DNA from: JACOMY01 sp046233115
Lineage (GTDB): Bacteria; Pseudomonadota; Alphaproteobacteria; Kiloniellales; JACOMY01
Length of the DNA stretch: 64,000 nucleotides
Assembly (NCBI GenBank): GCA_046233115.1
Contig: JBJXHM010000011.1
Location: forward strand, 1-64,000
Reading direction: 5' to 3'
Every line of letters begins with the position of its first letter. The first letter of the stretch is position 1. This document shows, piece by piece, positions 53,292 to 62,072 of the stretch. The translations under genes were made by a program, and so were the position numbers. Under the pieces are notes generated by a model. The model saw only the letters and a program-made list of their open reading frames with translations. It was not told the origin of the DNA and made no database searches.

Positions 53292-55310
53292 TCAGCGTTG
53301 CAGGCCGAGGCGCCGGCGGGTGCGCGCGGCGCCGGCCGAGATCAGCCGGTCGGCGATGATGGCGATGAAGGCGACGCAGAGGCCGGCGACCAGGCCGCGG
53401 CCGGTGTCGGCCTTGGTCAGCGCGATGTAGACCTCCTGGCCCAGGTCGCGGGTGCCGACCAGCGCGGTGATCACCAGCATGGAGAGCGCCAGCATGATGG
53501 TCTGGTTGATCCCCAGCATGATCTCCGGCAGGGCCAGCTTCAGCTTGATCTTCACCAGCAGCTGCCAGGGGGTGCAGCCGGCGGCGCGGCCGGCCTCGAT
53601 CAGCTGCGGGTCGACCTGGCGCAGGCCCAGCGCGGTGTAGCGGATCGCCGGCGCCACGGCGTAGGCGACGACCGCGATCATCGCCGTGAAGTCGCCGACC
53701 CGGAACAGCATCACCGCCGGCATCAGGTAGACGAAGGAAGGCAGGGTCTGCAGGGTGTCGATCGCCAGCTCCACCCCCTTCCACAGCCGCTCGCGCTCGG
53801 CCGAGACGATGCCGATCGGCAGGCCGATCAGGCAGGCGATCACCACCGAGATGCCGCAGAGGTAGACCGTGACCATGGCCTTGGCCCAGAGCCCGACCGA
53901 GGCGATGAGGAAGGCCAGTGCGGCGGTCAGCAGCGCCGTGCGCCAGCCGCCCAGTCGCCAACCGGCGAGCCCCACCAGCGCCACCACCCCGACCCAGGGC
54001 AGGCTCAAGAGGAAGCGCTTGAAGGGGATCAGGACGTTCAGCAGCAGCAGGTTCTTGATGGCCTCGAGCTGGTCGAAGAAGTTGACGTTGATCCAGCGCA
54101 CCACGTCGGACCAGAAGGGTCCGGTGGTGACCTCCAATGCCTCCGGATAGCTCTGCAGCCAGCCGGCGACGAGGCCGATCAGGCCGGTGGCCAAGACCAC
54201 CGCCAGCGAGACCGCGGTATAGGGGTGGCGGGCGACCAGGCCCTTGGGGCGGACCTCGGCATGGCTGCGGGTGCGCGCGGCGAAGGCCTGGCTCAGGCGG
54301 TCCAGCGCCACCGCGAGCGCGACGATGGCGAGCCCGGCCTCGACCCCGGCGCCGATGTCGAGCCGCCGCAAGGCCGCCAGCACCTCGAAGCCAAGCCCGC
54401 CGGCGCCGATCATCGAGGCGATGATCACCATGTTGAGCGAGAGCATGATCACCTGGTTCACGCCGACCATCAGCCCCGGCATGGCCGAGGGCACCATGAC
54501 CCGCCAGGTCATCTGCCGGCGCGAGCAGCCCACCATCCGCCCCAGATCGCGCACCTCGTCCGGGACGCCGGCCAGCGCCAGCATGGTGATGCGGGTCATC
54601 GGCGGCAGCGCGTAGATGATGGTCGCCACCACCGCCGAGGTCGGCCCGAAGCCGAAGAGGAAGAGGATCGGCACCAGGTAGGCGAAGACCGGCACGGTCT
54701 GCATCAGGTCCAAGACCGGCCGCAGGCCCGCGGCGAACCAGCGCCAGCGATGACCGCCGAGGCCGAGCAACAGGCCGCCGATCACCCCCAGCGGGGCCGC
54801 GATCAGGATCGAGGCCAGGGTGATCATCGCGTTGTCCCACTGGCCGAAGAGGGCGAGGAAGCCGAAGCAGCCGGCAACCAGGGCGGCCAGGCGCCAACCG
54901 CCGGCATAGAGCCCCATCAGCGCGACGATGACGATGACCGAGATCCAGGAGAGCGGCGGCAGGAGCTGCACCGCCTGACTGCCCTGGCCGGAGAGGAAGC
55001 CAGTCGAGAGCAGGCTGAGCGCGATCCGGTAGGGAAAGTCGATCACATCGGCCAGGAAGCGGGTGAGCTCGGTGAAGGTGAAGAGGCCGAAGGAGGCCTC
55101 CTCCACCAGCCACTTCATCGCGTTGCCGATCCAGCTCTTCAGCGGCACGCGCAGCTCACGCGGGATCTTGAAAGCCCAGCCGGCGATCGGCTCGCCGAAC
55201 TGCCAGAGCAGTACGAAGAGAGCCAGCGCCGCGGCCCAGATCGCCTGGCCGCGGGTGAGCCTGACGCCCGATCCCCGCGCCGATCCCAGGCTATCGTGTT
55301 CCGCGCTCAT
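53292..55310 (-). CDS. proW: Glycine betaine/proline ABC transporter permease, fused double subunit
   Basis: A 672-residue inner-membrane protein with two complete ProW/OpuAB-type permease units. Each has its own EAA loop: DLGRMVGCSRRQMTWRVMVP (about 255-310) and LIEAGRAAGCTPWQLLVKIK (about 565-620), followed by QTIMLALSMLVITALVG or equivalent. E. coli ProW is about 354 residues and works as a dimer; here both halves are joined in one chain. Six bases after proV. Confidence 0.93.
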   Translation of the reverse strand: MSAEHDSLGSARGSGVRLTRGQAIWAAALALFVLLWQFGEPIAGWAFKIPRELRVPLKSWIGNAMKWLVEEASFGLFTFTELTRFLADVIDFPYRIALSLLSTGFLSGQGSQAVQLLPPLSWISVIVIVALMGLYAGGWRLAALVAGCFGFLALFGQWDNAMITLASILIAAPLGVIGGLLLGLGGHRWRWFAAGLRPVLDLMQTVPVFAYLVPILFLFGFGPTSAVVATIIYALPPMTRITMLALAGVPDEVRDLGRMVGCSRRQMTWRVMVPSAMPGLMVGVNQVIMLSLNMVIIASMIGAGGLGFEVLAALRRLDIGAGVEAGLAIVALAVALDRLSQAFAARTRSHAEVRPKGLVARHPYTAVSLAVVLATGLIGLVAGWLQSYPEALEVTTGPFWSDVVRWINVNFFDQLEAIKNLLLLNVLIPFKRFLLSLPWVGVVALVGLAGWRLGGWRTALLTAALAFLIASVGLWAKAMVTVYLCGISVVIACLIGLPIGIVSAERERLWKGVELAIDTLQTLPSFVYLMPAVMLFRVGDFTAMIAVVAYAVAPAIRYTALGLRQVDPQLIEAGRAAGCTPWQLLVKIKLKLALPEIMLGINQTIMLALSMLVITALVGTRDLGQEVYIALTKADTGRGLVAGLCVAFIAIIADRLISAGAARTRRRLGLQR

Positions 55311-55316
55311 GGCCGC

Positions 55317-56357
55317 CTAGCCGCGCATCATCAGGCCGACGACATCGGCGCGGTGCAGCAGCCCGAGCCGCCGCCCCTCACCGTCGACCACGGCGAGTGC
55401 CTGCCGGCCTTCGGGCAGCAGCGGCGCCGCCTCGGCGATGCGCGCCCCGGCGGCAATCTCGCCGGCGATCTCGCCCTCGACCGCGCTGCCGTCGTCGGGG
55501 CGCATCAGGGAGGCCGCCTTCACCACCTTGGCCAGGGTCACGGACTTGGTGAACTCGGCGACGTAAGAGTCGGCCGGGGTGGTCACCAGCTCCTCCGGCG
55601 TGCCGACCTGCACCACCGCGCCGTCCTTCATGATGGCGACCCGGTCGGCCAGGCGGATCGCCTCGTCGAAGTCGTGGGTGATGAAGACGATGGTCTTCTG
55701 CAACGCCGCCTGCAGGCGGATGAACTCGTCCTGCATCTCGCGGCGGATCAACGGGTCCAGGGCCGAGAAGGGCTCGTCCAGGAACCAGAGCTCCGGCTCC
55801 ACCGCCAGCGAGCGGGCGATGCCGACGCGCTGCTGCTGACCGCCGGAGAGCTCCCGCGGGAAGAAGTCCTCACGTCCCTTGAGGCCGACCAGCTCGATCA
55901 TCTTCAAGGCCTTCTCGGTGCGGGTCGCGCGCTCGACCCCCTGCACCTCCAGCGGGAAGGCCACGTTGCCGAGGACCGAGAGGTGCGGCAGCAGGGCGAA
56001 GTGCTGGAACACCATGCCCATCTGGTGGCGCCGGATCTCGATCATCCGCTTCTCGCTGGCCGCCAGCAGGTCCTCGCCCTTGAACAGGATCTCGCCGGCG
56101 GTCGGCTCGATCAGGCGCGACATGCAACGCACCAGGGTGGATTTGCCGGAGCCGGAGAGGCCCATGATCACGAAGATCTCGCCCTCGCCCACCTCCAGCG
56201 AGACGTCGCTGAGGGCGGCGACGAAGCCCGCCGCCTTGGCCGCGTCTGCCGTCATGCTGCCACCGGCACGCGCCAGCGCCGCCTCCGCCCCCTGTCCGAA
56301 GAGCTTCCAGACCGAGCGGCAGGCGAGCTTGGCTTGGGCCGGCGAGAGAGACGACAT
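55317..56357 (-). CDS. proV: Glycine betaine/proline ABC transporter ATP-binding protein
   Basis: A 346-residue ABC ATPase. Walker A is GLSGSGKST, the Q-loop MGMVFQHFALLPH, the signature LSGGQQQRVGIARSLA and Walker B LWFLDEPFSALDP, with THDFDEA as H-loop. The ProV-specific N-terminal extension (SVWKLFGQGAEAAL) is present. The C-terminal regulatory part is short and CBS-like (VVDGEGRRLGLLHRADVVGLM), which in OpuA-type systems senses ionic strength. An intrinsic terminator separates it from proX upstream. Confidence 0.95.
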   Translation of the reverse strand: MSSLSPAQAKLACRSVWKLFGQGAEAALARAGGSMTADAAKAAGFVAALSDVSLEVGEGEIFVIMGLSGSGKSTLVRCMSRLIEPTAGEILFKGEDLLAASEKRMIEIRRHQMGMVFQHFALLPHLSVLGNVAFPLEVQGVERATRTEKALKMIELVGLKGREDFFPRELSGGQQQRVGIARSLAVEPELWFLDEPFSALDPLIRREMQDEFIRLQAALQKTIVFITHDFDEAIRLADRVAIMKDGAVVQVGTPEELVTTPADSYVAEFTKSVTLAKVVKAASLMRPDDGSAVEGEIAGEIAAGARIAEAAPLLPEGRQALAVVDGEGRRLGLLHRADVVGLMMRG

Positions 56358-56412
56358 AGGGGCAGCTTCCCGAAATGCAGGCCGGTGGAACAGGCGAGAA
56401 GACCGTCTGACG

Positions 56413-56454
56413 AAAAAAGAGGGGCGCCGCTCGGCCTGAGCGTCGCGGCGCCCC
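56413..56454 (-). terminator. Intrinsic terminator between proX and proV
   Basis: On the minus strand GGGGCGCCGC (56454-56445) pairs with GCGGCGCCCC (56430-56421), and six T's follow (56418-56413). It lies after proX and before proV, so it probably makes the binding protein more abundant than the membrane components through partial termination. Confidence 0.85.
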
Positions 56455-56507
56455 CGGGGATGAACAGTTGGGATGAACCGTTGGGACTGGCCCGCGAGGG
56501 CCAGCGG

Positions 56508-57458
56508 CTACTGGATCCAGGTGGACCAGCGCGGCTCGTTCTTCTCCATCCACTCGGCCACGACCGCGTCGACCGTGCGGCCGTTCAGGTCGACGTCGGC
56601 CACCATGGCGCCCATCTCGTCGTTGTTGACGTTGAAGGCCTTGATCGCCTTGTAGGCGCCCGGCCACTTGTCCTTCACGCCGGCCCAGGAAACCTTCCAG
56701 ATCGGGCCGCGCGGCTTGCCGCAGTCATAGGCCTCGTCGGGGTTGATGCCCCAGGACGGGTCGCTGTAGCACTCCGGGGTGTAGGGCGGGAAGGCAACCC
56801 ACTCGCCCTCGTACTTCACCGGCGCCCAGTGCGGGGCATAGACCCACAGCAGGATCGGCGCCTTGCGCTGATAGGCCGATTCCAGCTCGGCGAAAAGGGC
56901 CGCGTCGGTGCCCGCATGCACCACCTCGATCGGCAGTTCCAGCGCCGCGGCGCGCTCGTCGTCATAGCCGCCCCAGGTCACCGGCCCGCCCAGGTAGCGG
57001 CCGAGCGGCGCGGTCTCGGCGGTCGAGAAGGCCTCGGCACAGGCCTCGTCCTTCAGCGCCTCCCAATTCGGCAGGCCCGGGCACTTCTCCTTCATGTAGA
57101 GCGGATACCACCACTCCTCGATCGCCTGCATACCGGTCTCGCCCAGGTTCTCGACCTGGCCGGTGGCAGTCGCCTCGTCCATCGCGTCGCGGCCGGTGGT
57201 CTCCCAGATCTCCATCGCCACATCGAGGTCGCCGGTCTTCAGGCCCGCGAACTGCGCGATGTAGTCGGCCTGCACGTAGTCGATGTTGTAGCCGGCCTTC
57301 TTCAGGACCTCGCCCATGATCTGGGTGGTGATCAGCTGACCGGTCCAGTCGTGCAGGGTCAGCTTGATGGGATCGTTCGACTCGACCTCGGCCCCCGCCT
57401 GCCAGGGGGCCAGGGCCAGCGCGGCGGCAAGGGCCAGCGCCGACAGTCCGTGTTTCAT
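56508..57458 (-). CDS. proX: Glycine betaine ABC transporter substrate-binding protein
   Basis: A 316-residue periplasmic OpuAC/ProX-family binding protein with a Sec signal peptide (MKHGLSALALAAALALAPW, cleavage AGA-EV). The binding region LTLHDWTGQLITTQIMGEVL and conserved tryptophans (EEWWYPLY, VYAPHW) would form the aromatic box for the quaternary ammonium. ATG at 57458 with GAGGAG upstream. First gene of the transport module. Confidence 0.93.
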   Translation of the reverse strand: MKHGLSALALAAALALAPWQAGAEVESNDPIKLTLHDWTGQLITTQIMGEVLKKAGYNIDYVQADYIAQFAGLKTGDLDVAMEIWETTGRDAMDEATATGQVENLGETGMQAIEEWWYPLYMKEKCPGLPNWEALKDEACAEAFSTAETAPLGRYLGGPVTWGGYDDERAAALELPIEVVHAGTDAALFAELESAYQRKAPILLWVYAPHWAPVKYEGEWVAFPPYTPECYSDPSWGINPDEAYDCGKPRGPIWKVSWAGVKDKWPGAYKAIKAFNVNNDEMGAMVADVDLNGRTVDAVVAEWMEKNEPRWSTWIQ

Positions 57459-57701
57459 CTCCTCTAGTCTCCCTCTTCCTTGTCGATCCGCCTCGGACCC
57501 TTTCGTCGAAGGGCCTCGTTTTCCTGTCGGTTCGGGCACAGCTTGCCCGCCCATGAAGTCTGCGGGTCCGCCCCGGCCCCGTCAATCGCCGATGTGGCAT
57601 TTTTTTGGATATCTGTGTACTTTTGTGGTTTTCGCTGAGGAGGCTCTGTCCTTAATCTGAGGAAAGCCCGAGAAAACGGCAGGAACGCACGTCATCGCCT
57701 C

Positions 57702-58472
57702 ATGAAGCACACGCCGCGCCAAATCAGCATCCTACGCAAGGTGCAGCAGCAAGGGACCGTGCGCATGCGCGACCTGGCCGAGGAGATGTCGGTCTCGCTG
57801 GAGACCATCCGCCGCGACATCCGACCGCTGGTCGAGGGCGGCGGGCTGGTGAAGCTGCACGGCGCGGTCAGCCTGAACGAGGCCCCCTTCGAGCGGCGCC
57901 TGCGCGAGCGCACGCAGGAGAAGCAGGCGATCGCCCGCCACGTCGCGGCCCAGATCGCCGACGGCGACAGCGTGATGATGGACACCGGCACCACCACCAG
58001 CGTCCTGGCGCGCGAATTGCTGAGCAAACGCGGGCTCACCATCGTCACCAACTCGTCGGACGTGGCCCGCACCCTGGCGACGGTGAACGGCAACCGGGTC
58101 TACATGGCCGGCGGCGAGCTACACGGCGACAACGGCGCCGCCTTCGGCCCCTCGGCCATCGCCTTCGTCTCCAGCTTCCGGGTGCGCCATGCGATCATCT
58201 CGATCGCCGCGGTCGACGCCGAGGGCGGCCTGATGGACCAGCACCTGGCCGAAGCCGAGTTCGCCCGCAAGGTGCTGGCCTGTGGCGGCCGGCGCCTGGT
58301 GATCACCGACCACAGCAAGTTCAACCGCAGCGCCCTGGTCCGGGTCGCCGCCTTCGACGAGATCGACCTGCTGGTCACCGACCGGACGCCACCCGCCGAG
58401 ATCGCCAACAGGCTGGCTGCTGCCGGGACCAGGGTCGAGGTGGCCCCCTCTACTTATCCCCCGTTGGGGTGA
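57702..58472 (+). CDS. DeoR/GlpR-family transcriptional regulator
   Basis: A 256-residue repressor. The N-terminal DeoR helix-turn-helix is MRDLAEEMSVSLETIRRDI and the C-terminal sugar-phosphate sensor fold shows DGDSVMMDTGTTTSVLA, VTNSSDVA and ITDHSKFNRSA. Such proteins respond to phosphorylated sugars. It is divergent from proX and converges on the SDR gene, overlapping it by 23 bases at the 3' ends. Its target could be the SDR-amidase-enolase cluster or the betaine genes; the AT-rich shared intergenic region (57600-57660) may hold sites. Confidence 0.9.
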   Translation: MKHTPRQISILRKVQQQGTVRMRDLAEEMSVSLETIRRDIRPLVEGGGLVKLHGAVSLNEAPFERRLRERTQEKQAIARHVAAQIADGDSVMMDTGTTTSVLARELLSKRGLTIVTNSSDVARTLATVNGNRVYMAGGELHGDNGAAFGPSAIAFVSSFRVRHAIISIAAVDAEGGLMDQHLAEAEFARKVLACGGRRLVITDHSKFNRSALVRVAAFDEIDLLVTDRTPPAEIANRLAAAGTRVEVAPSTYPPLG

Positions 58473-59199
58473 CGGTGATCTGGGCGATGTTCACCTGCGG
58501 CGGCTGGGAGAGCGCGTAGAGCACCGCGCGGGCGATGTCGTCGGCCTCGATGGTGGCAGGCCAAGCCTCGTAGAAGGCCTCCGCCTTGGCCTCGTCGCCG
58601 TGGTGACGGGCGGAGGCGAAGCCGGTGCGCACCATGCCCGGCAGCACCTCGGTCACCCGGAGCGGCGCGGTCTTGTAGTCCTGGCGCAGCAGGCTGGCGA
58701 AGGCGTGGATCGCGTGCTTGCTGGCGGCGTAGGCGTTGCCGCTGGGATAGACATAGAGGCCGGAGGTCGAGCCCAGCAGCACCAGGTGGCCGCGCCCGCG
58801 GGCGAGCATGCCCGGCAGCAGGGCGTGGCAGACCCGCATGACGCCGGTCACGTTGGTCTCGATGGTGCCGGCCCAGTCCTCGATCTCGCCCTCGTCGAAG
58901 CGCCTGCGCCCACCGACGTCGGAGCCGGCGTTGGCGACGACGATGTCGACCTCGCGCCAGCCCTCCGGCAGGGCCCCGGGCAGGGCCGCCACCGCCGGGC
59001 CGTGGGTGACGTCGAGCGGATGGAGCAGGACGCGCTCGCCCGCGTCCTTGAAGGCGGCCTCCAGCGGCTCCCGGCGCCGGGCCGCGGCGATCACCCGGAC
59101 GCCCTGTTCCAGCAGGCGCTCTGCGGTGGCGAGCCCGATGCCGCTGCTGGCGCCGGTGACCAGGGCGACAGCGCCCGCGCGCAGAATCTCTGCCGTCAT
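58450..59199 (-). CDS. SDR-family NADP-dependent oxidoreductase (YdfG-like)
   Basis: A 249-residue classical SDR. Motifs are TGASSGIGLATAERL, arginines after strand 2 (AAARRREP) favouring NADP, NAGSDVGG, catalytic serine in LLGSTSGLY and YAASKHAIHAF with the Tyr and Lys. The C-terminal VTEVLPGMVRTGF and ALSQPPQVNIAQITVTPT resemble YdfG, which oxidises 3-hydroxy acids such as serine and allothreonine. It starts 13 bases after the amidase stop, in the same transcription unit. Confidence 0.9.
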   Translation of the reverse strand: MTAEILRAGAVALVTGASSGIGLATAERLLEQGVRVIAAARRREPLEAAFKDAGERVLLHPLDVTHGPAVAALPGALPEGWREVDIVVANAGSDVGGRRRFDEGEIEDWAGTIETNVTGVMRVCHALLPGMLARGRGHLVLLGSTSGLYVYPSGNAYAASKHAIHAFASLLRQDYKTAPLRVTEVLPGMVRTGFASARHHGDEAKAEAFYEAWPATIEADDIARAVLYALSQPPQVNIAQITVTPTGDK

Positions 59200-59212
59200 C
59201 CCGCCGCCCCCA

Positions 59213-60634
59213 CTAGAAGCGCGGCCGCCGGCTGGAGCGGTCGTAGAGCGGCACCGCGCTCTCGTAGGCCAGCCCCGCCTTGATCACGCCGACGTCGTCG
59301 TAGGTCTTGCCGACGATCTGGATCCCGGTCGGCACGCCGTTGCCGGCATGGCCCGAGGGGACGGCCAGCACCGGACAGCGGCTCATGGCGTTGAAGGGAT
59401 AGGTCATCAGCCAGAGCCAAGGGTCCACGCTCTTGCCATTCACCTCCAAGAGGTTGCGCGTCTCGTCCCAGTCGGCCGGAACCGCCGGCACCGCCAAGGT
59501 CGGGCAAACAAAGATGTCGAAGTTCCGCATCATCGGACCGAAGCTGGCGTACATGTCGGCCGCGCCCTGCAGCGAGGCCAGGTAGGCTCGCGAGGGATGG
59601 TTGCGCGCCGCCTCGGCGAAGGCCCGGGCATAGCTGGTCATGGCATAGGCGTAGCGGTCGTACTCGCCTTCGATGAAGGCGCCGAAGATGTGATAGAGGT
59701 GGTTCATCGCCGTGGTGGTGACCTCGGCGGTCCAGCCCAGGCTCACCTCCTCCACCGTGGCTCCCAGGTCCTCGAAGACCTGCAGGGCCGTGAGGCAGTT
59801 CTGCTTCACCTGCTCGTCCACCTCATAGAAATCGAGGTCGAGGGAATAGGCGATCTTGAGGCCCTTGATGCCTTTGGGGTTCTCCGTCGGCACCCTGAGC
59901 TTGGGCTTCAGGGTGGCGATGTCGCGCTCGTAGGGACCGCTGATCACGTTGAACATCAGGGCCGCGTCGGCGACGCTGCGCGCCATCGGGCCCTCATGGC
60001 AGTAGGTATCGAGGTTGAAGGGCATGTCCTCCGGCACGCGACCGTAGCTGGGCTTGAAGCCGACGACGCCTGCGCAGGAAGCGGGAATGCGGACCGAACC
60101 GGCGATATCGCTGCCGGTGGCCAAGGTGGTGATGCCCGAGGCCAGGGCGGCACTGGAGCCTCCGGAAGAGCCGCCGGGCGTGTAGTCCGGGTTCCAGGGA
60201 TTGCGCGTCACCCCGTGCAGCAGCGACCAGCAGATGCCGGAGCAGGAGAACTCCGGCGTGGCGGTACGCGCATGGATGACCGCGCCCGCCCGGATCAGCC
60301 GCTGGTTGACGACACTGGTGGCCGGCGCGACGAAGTCTTTCTTGAAGACCGAGCCGTTGGTGGTGACCTTCCCCTTGATAAAGGACTCGTCCTTCACCGC
60401 CAGCGGCAGGCCGTCCAGCGCGCGAGCCTTGCCGGCGGCATAGCGGTCTCGCGAGGCCCGTGCCAGGTCGCGCGCCTCCTCGAAATACTGGTCGGTCAGG
60501 GCGTTGACCGTCGGCTCCGTCAGCGCGCTGCGGGCGATCTGCGCGTCCAGCAGCTCCAACGGCGAGAGGCTCTTGTCGCGAAAGCGCTTCAGGGCCTCGG
60601 TAGCGGTCATATAGCAAAGCTCTTCGTCGGACAT
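59213..60634 (-). CDS. Amidase (amidase-signature family)
   Basis: A 473-residue amidase. The Ser-cisSer-Lys triad is visible as K81 in LPLAVKDESF, S156 in TPGGSSGGSS and S180 in SDIAGSVRIP. The ATG at 60634 begins MSDEELCYMTATEALKRF; the frame is open far upstream but there it overlaps the enolase-superfamily gene in another frame. Only about 27% or so of residues seem shared by eye with the amidase at 10046, so it is not a recent duplicate. Substrate unknown; grouped with an SDR and an enolase-superfamily enzyme. Confidence 0.9.
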   Translation of the reverse strand: MSDEELCYMTATEALKRFRDKSLSPLELLDAQIARSALTEPTVNALTDQYFEEARDLARASRDRYAAGKARALDGLPLAVKDESFIKGKVTTNGSVFKKDFVAPATSVVNQRLIRAGAVIHARTATPEFSCSGICWSLLHGVTRNPWNPDYTPGGSSGGSSAALASGITTLATGSDIAGSVRIPASCAGVVGFKPSYGRVPEDMPFNLDTYCHEGPMARSVADAALMFNVISGPYERDIATLKPKLRVPTENPKGIKGLKIAYSLDLDFYEVDEQVKQNCLTALQVFEDLGATVEEVSLGWTAEVTTTAMNHLYHIFGAFIEGEYDRYAYAMTSYARAFAEAARNHPSRAYLASLQGAADMYASFGPMMRNFDIFVCPTLAVPAVPADWDETRNLLEVNGKSVDPWLWLMTYPFNAMSRCPVLAVPSGHAGNGVPTGIQIVGKTYDDVGVIKAGLAYESAVPLYDRSSRRPRF

Positions 60635-60738
60635 CGGGCAACACCCTGATTGGTTGGACCAGTGGGTCGGAACTGTAGAGCAGGCTTCGCCGGTGTGGAA
60701 ACCTCCGCGCTGCGGCCGCGTCCTTTCCACCGGTGGCG

Positions 60739-61965
60739 TCAGCCTTCCATGCGGTCCTGGCGGACCGGGTCCCGGCGTAAAGGATCGTAGGGCAGCGGCC
60801 GGTAGCGGCCGGGCGCGCCGCGGTCGTGGTACTTGTTCATGCTGCCCTGCTCCAGGTAGAGGCGGTGCGCCTCGGCCAGCCGTCCGGGCGAGAGGGTGAC
60901 GCCGAGACCCGGCCCATCCGGCAGCGGCAAGCGGTTGTCGCGTGGGACAAAGGGGCCTTCCTCGATCACGTCGTTGGTCATCATGCGGAACAGCGCCTGG
61001 TTGGGCTCGCGGATCCAGGGCGTGGCGGCGCAGAGGTGCAGGTAGGCGGCGGCCTGGATGCCGCTGTCGCCGCTGTAGCACCAGAAGTCGACGCCCATCG
61101 CCTCGCAGGCCCCGACGAAGCGCTGCAGGCGCAGGATGCCGCCCTGGTTGGCCGGATCGCCGACGATGGCGTTGGGCACGCCCAGGTGCTGGGCCTTCAC
61201 CAGGTCGGCGTTGTGGGTCGAGAAGGGGATCGAGGTGCTCTCGCGCAGCCGCGCCATCTCCTCCGGCGAGCCCACCGGGTCCTCCCAGTAGCGCACCCCC
61301 AGTTCCTCCAGCGCCGGCGCGATCAGGCGCGCGTCGGTGACCGAGTAGGCCTGGTTGGAGTCGATCCTGATGAGGGCTTCCTCGCCCAGCTCGCGGCGCA
61401 GGATCTCCAGCACCTTCAGGCTGCGGCGCCAGTCGGGCGTGGTGAACTTGCCCTCGAAGAAAGTGGTGCCGAAGCGCCGGTTGAGGTCGAGGCAATAGTC
61501 GGCCACGGCCTCGGACGTGGTCTCGCCGCCGGCGGAGCCCTGCCGTGGCCGGAAGGCGAAGTAGTCGGTGACCGGGATCTCGTGGCGGACGGCGCCGCCC
61601 AACAGGCGATGCAGCGGCTGGCCCCAGGCCTTGCCGCGGATGTCCCAGAGCGCGGTCTCGATGCCGCCGAAGGCGCGGATCAGCCCCAGGTCCAGGGTCG
61701 ACTGCAGGCCGCGCCAGGGCGGCAGGACCAGCGCCTCACAGCCCTGTATGTCGAAGGGGTCGCAGCCGATCAGCCGCGGCCCCAGGACCTCCGCGATCAG
61801 GCGGGCGGACTCGTCGCCCGGCGCCTCACCCAGCCCCTCGATCCCCTCGTCGGTCTGCACCTGGATCACCGTCTTGGTGAAGCCCGGCAGCTCACCGTGC
61901 GACCAGTAGTAGGGCGCATCGAGGGGCAGGTTCACCGGCGTGGCGCGGATCGCGGCGATCTTCAT
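60739..61965 (-). CDS. Enolase-superfamily enzyme, glucarate dehydratase-like subgroup
   Basis: A 408-residue protein with the capping domain plus barrel of the enolase superfamily. Metal ligands are visible: D202 in IRIDSNQAYS, E228 in YWEDPVGS and D270 in AIVGDPANQGG. The sequence IPFSTHNADLVKAQHLG and this spacing resemble the glucarate dehydratase group, which dehydrates acid sugars. Where glucarate dehydratases have the base His in 'SHLGI', this protein reads CYSGDSGIQAA, so the His is not conserved and the reaction may differ. ATG at 61965. Two direct repeats lie upstream. Confidence 0.82.
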   Translation of the reverse strand: MKIAAIRATPVNLPLDAPYYWSHGELPGFTKTVIQVQTDEGIEGLGEAPGDESARLIAEVLGPRLIGCDPFDIQGCEALVLPPWRGLQSTLDLGLIRAFGGIETALWDIRGKAWGQPLHRLLGGAVRHEIPVTDYFAFRPRQGSAGGETTSEAVADYCLDLNRRFGTTFFEGKFTTPDWRRSLKVLEILRRELGEEALIRIDSNQAYSVTDARLIAPALEELGVRYWEDPVGSPEEMARLRESTSIPFSTHNADLVKAQHLGVPNAIVGDPANQGGILRLQRFVGACEAMGVDFWCYSGDSGIQAAAYLHLCAATPWIREPNQALFRMMTNDVIEEGPFVPRDNRLPLPDGPGLGVTLSPGRLAEAHRLYLEQGSMNKYHDRGAPGRYRPLPYDPLRRDPVRQDRMEG

Positions 61966-62028
61966 GGCGGTCTGCCCCTCCAGACTGTTCATCCGACAGC
62001 CCGATTCCTACCGGAAGAGCCGCAGCTT

Positions 62029-62060
62029 TCACTAATGCTTTCTATCTCACTCGCTAATGC
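62029..62060 (-). promoter_or_regulatory. Paired direct repeats upstream of the enolase-superfamily gene
   Basis: TCACTAATGC (62029-62038) and TCGCTAATGC (62051-62060) are direct repeats with one difference, 22 bases apart start to start, hence on about the same face of the helix. They lie 63-95 bases before the gene's ATG, a likely activator or repressor site. Confidence 0.45.
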
Positions 62061-62072
62061 CGGTGGTGACCT

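Noticed and set aside
53100..57467. A plus-strand open frame of over 1450 codons opposite the betaine transporter genes
   Set aside because: Composition is Gln/Arg/His/Gly/Asp-rich noise typical of the antisense of GC-rich genes; it lies fully opposite four clear genes and has no ribosome site or family match.
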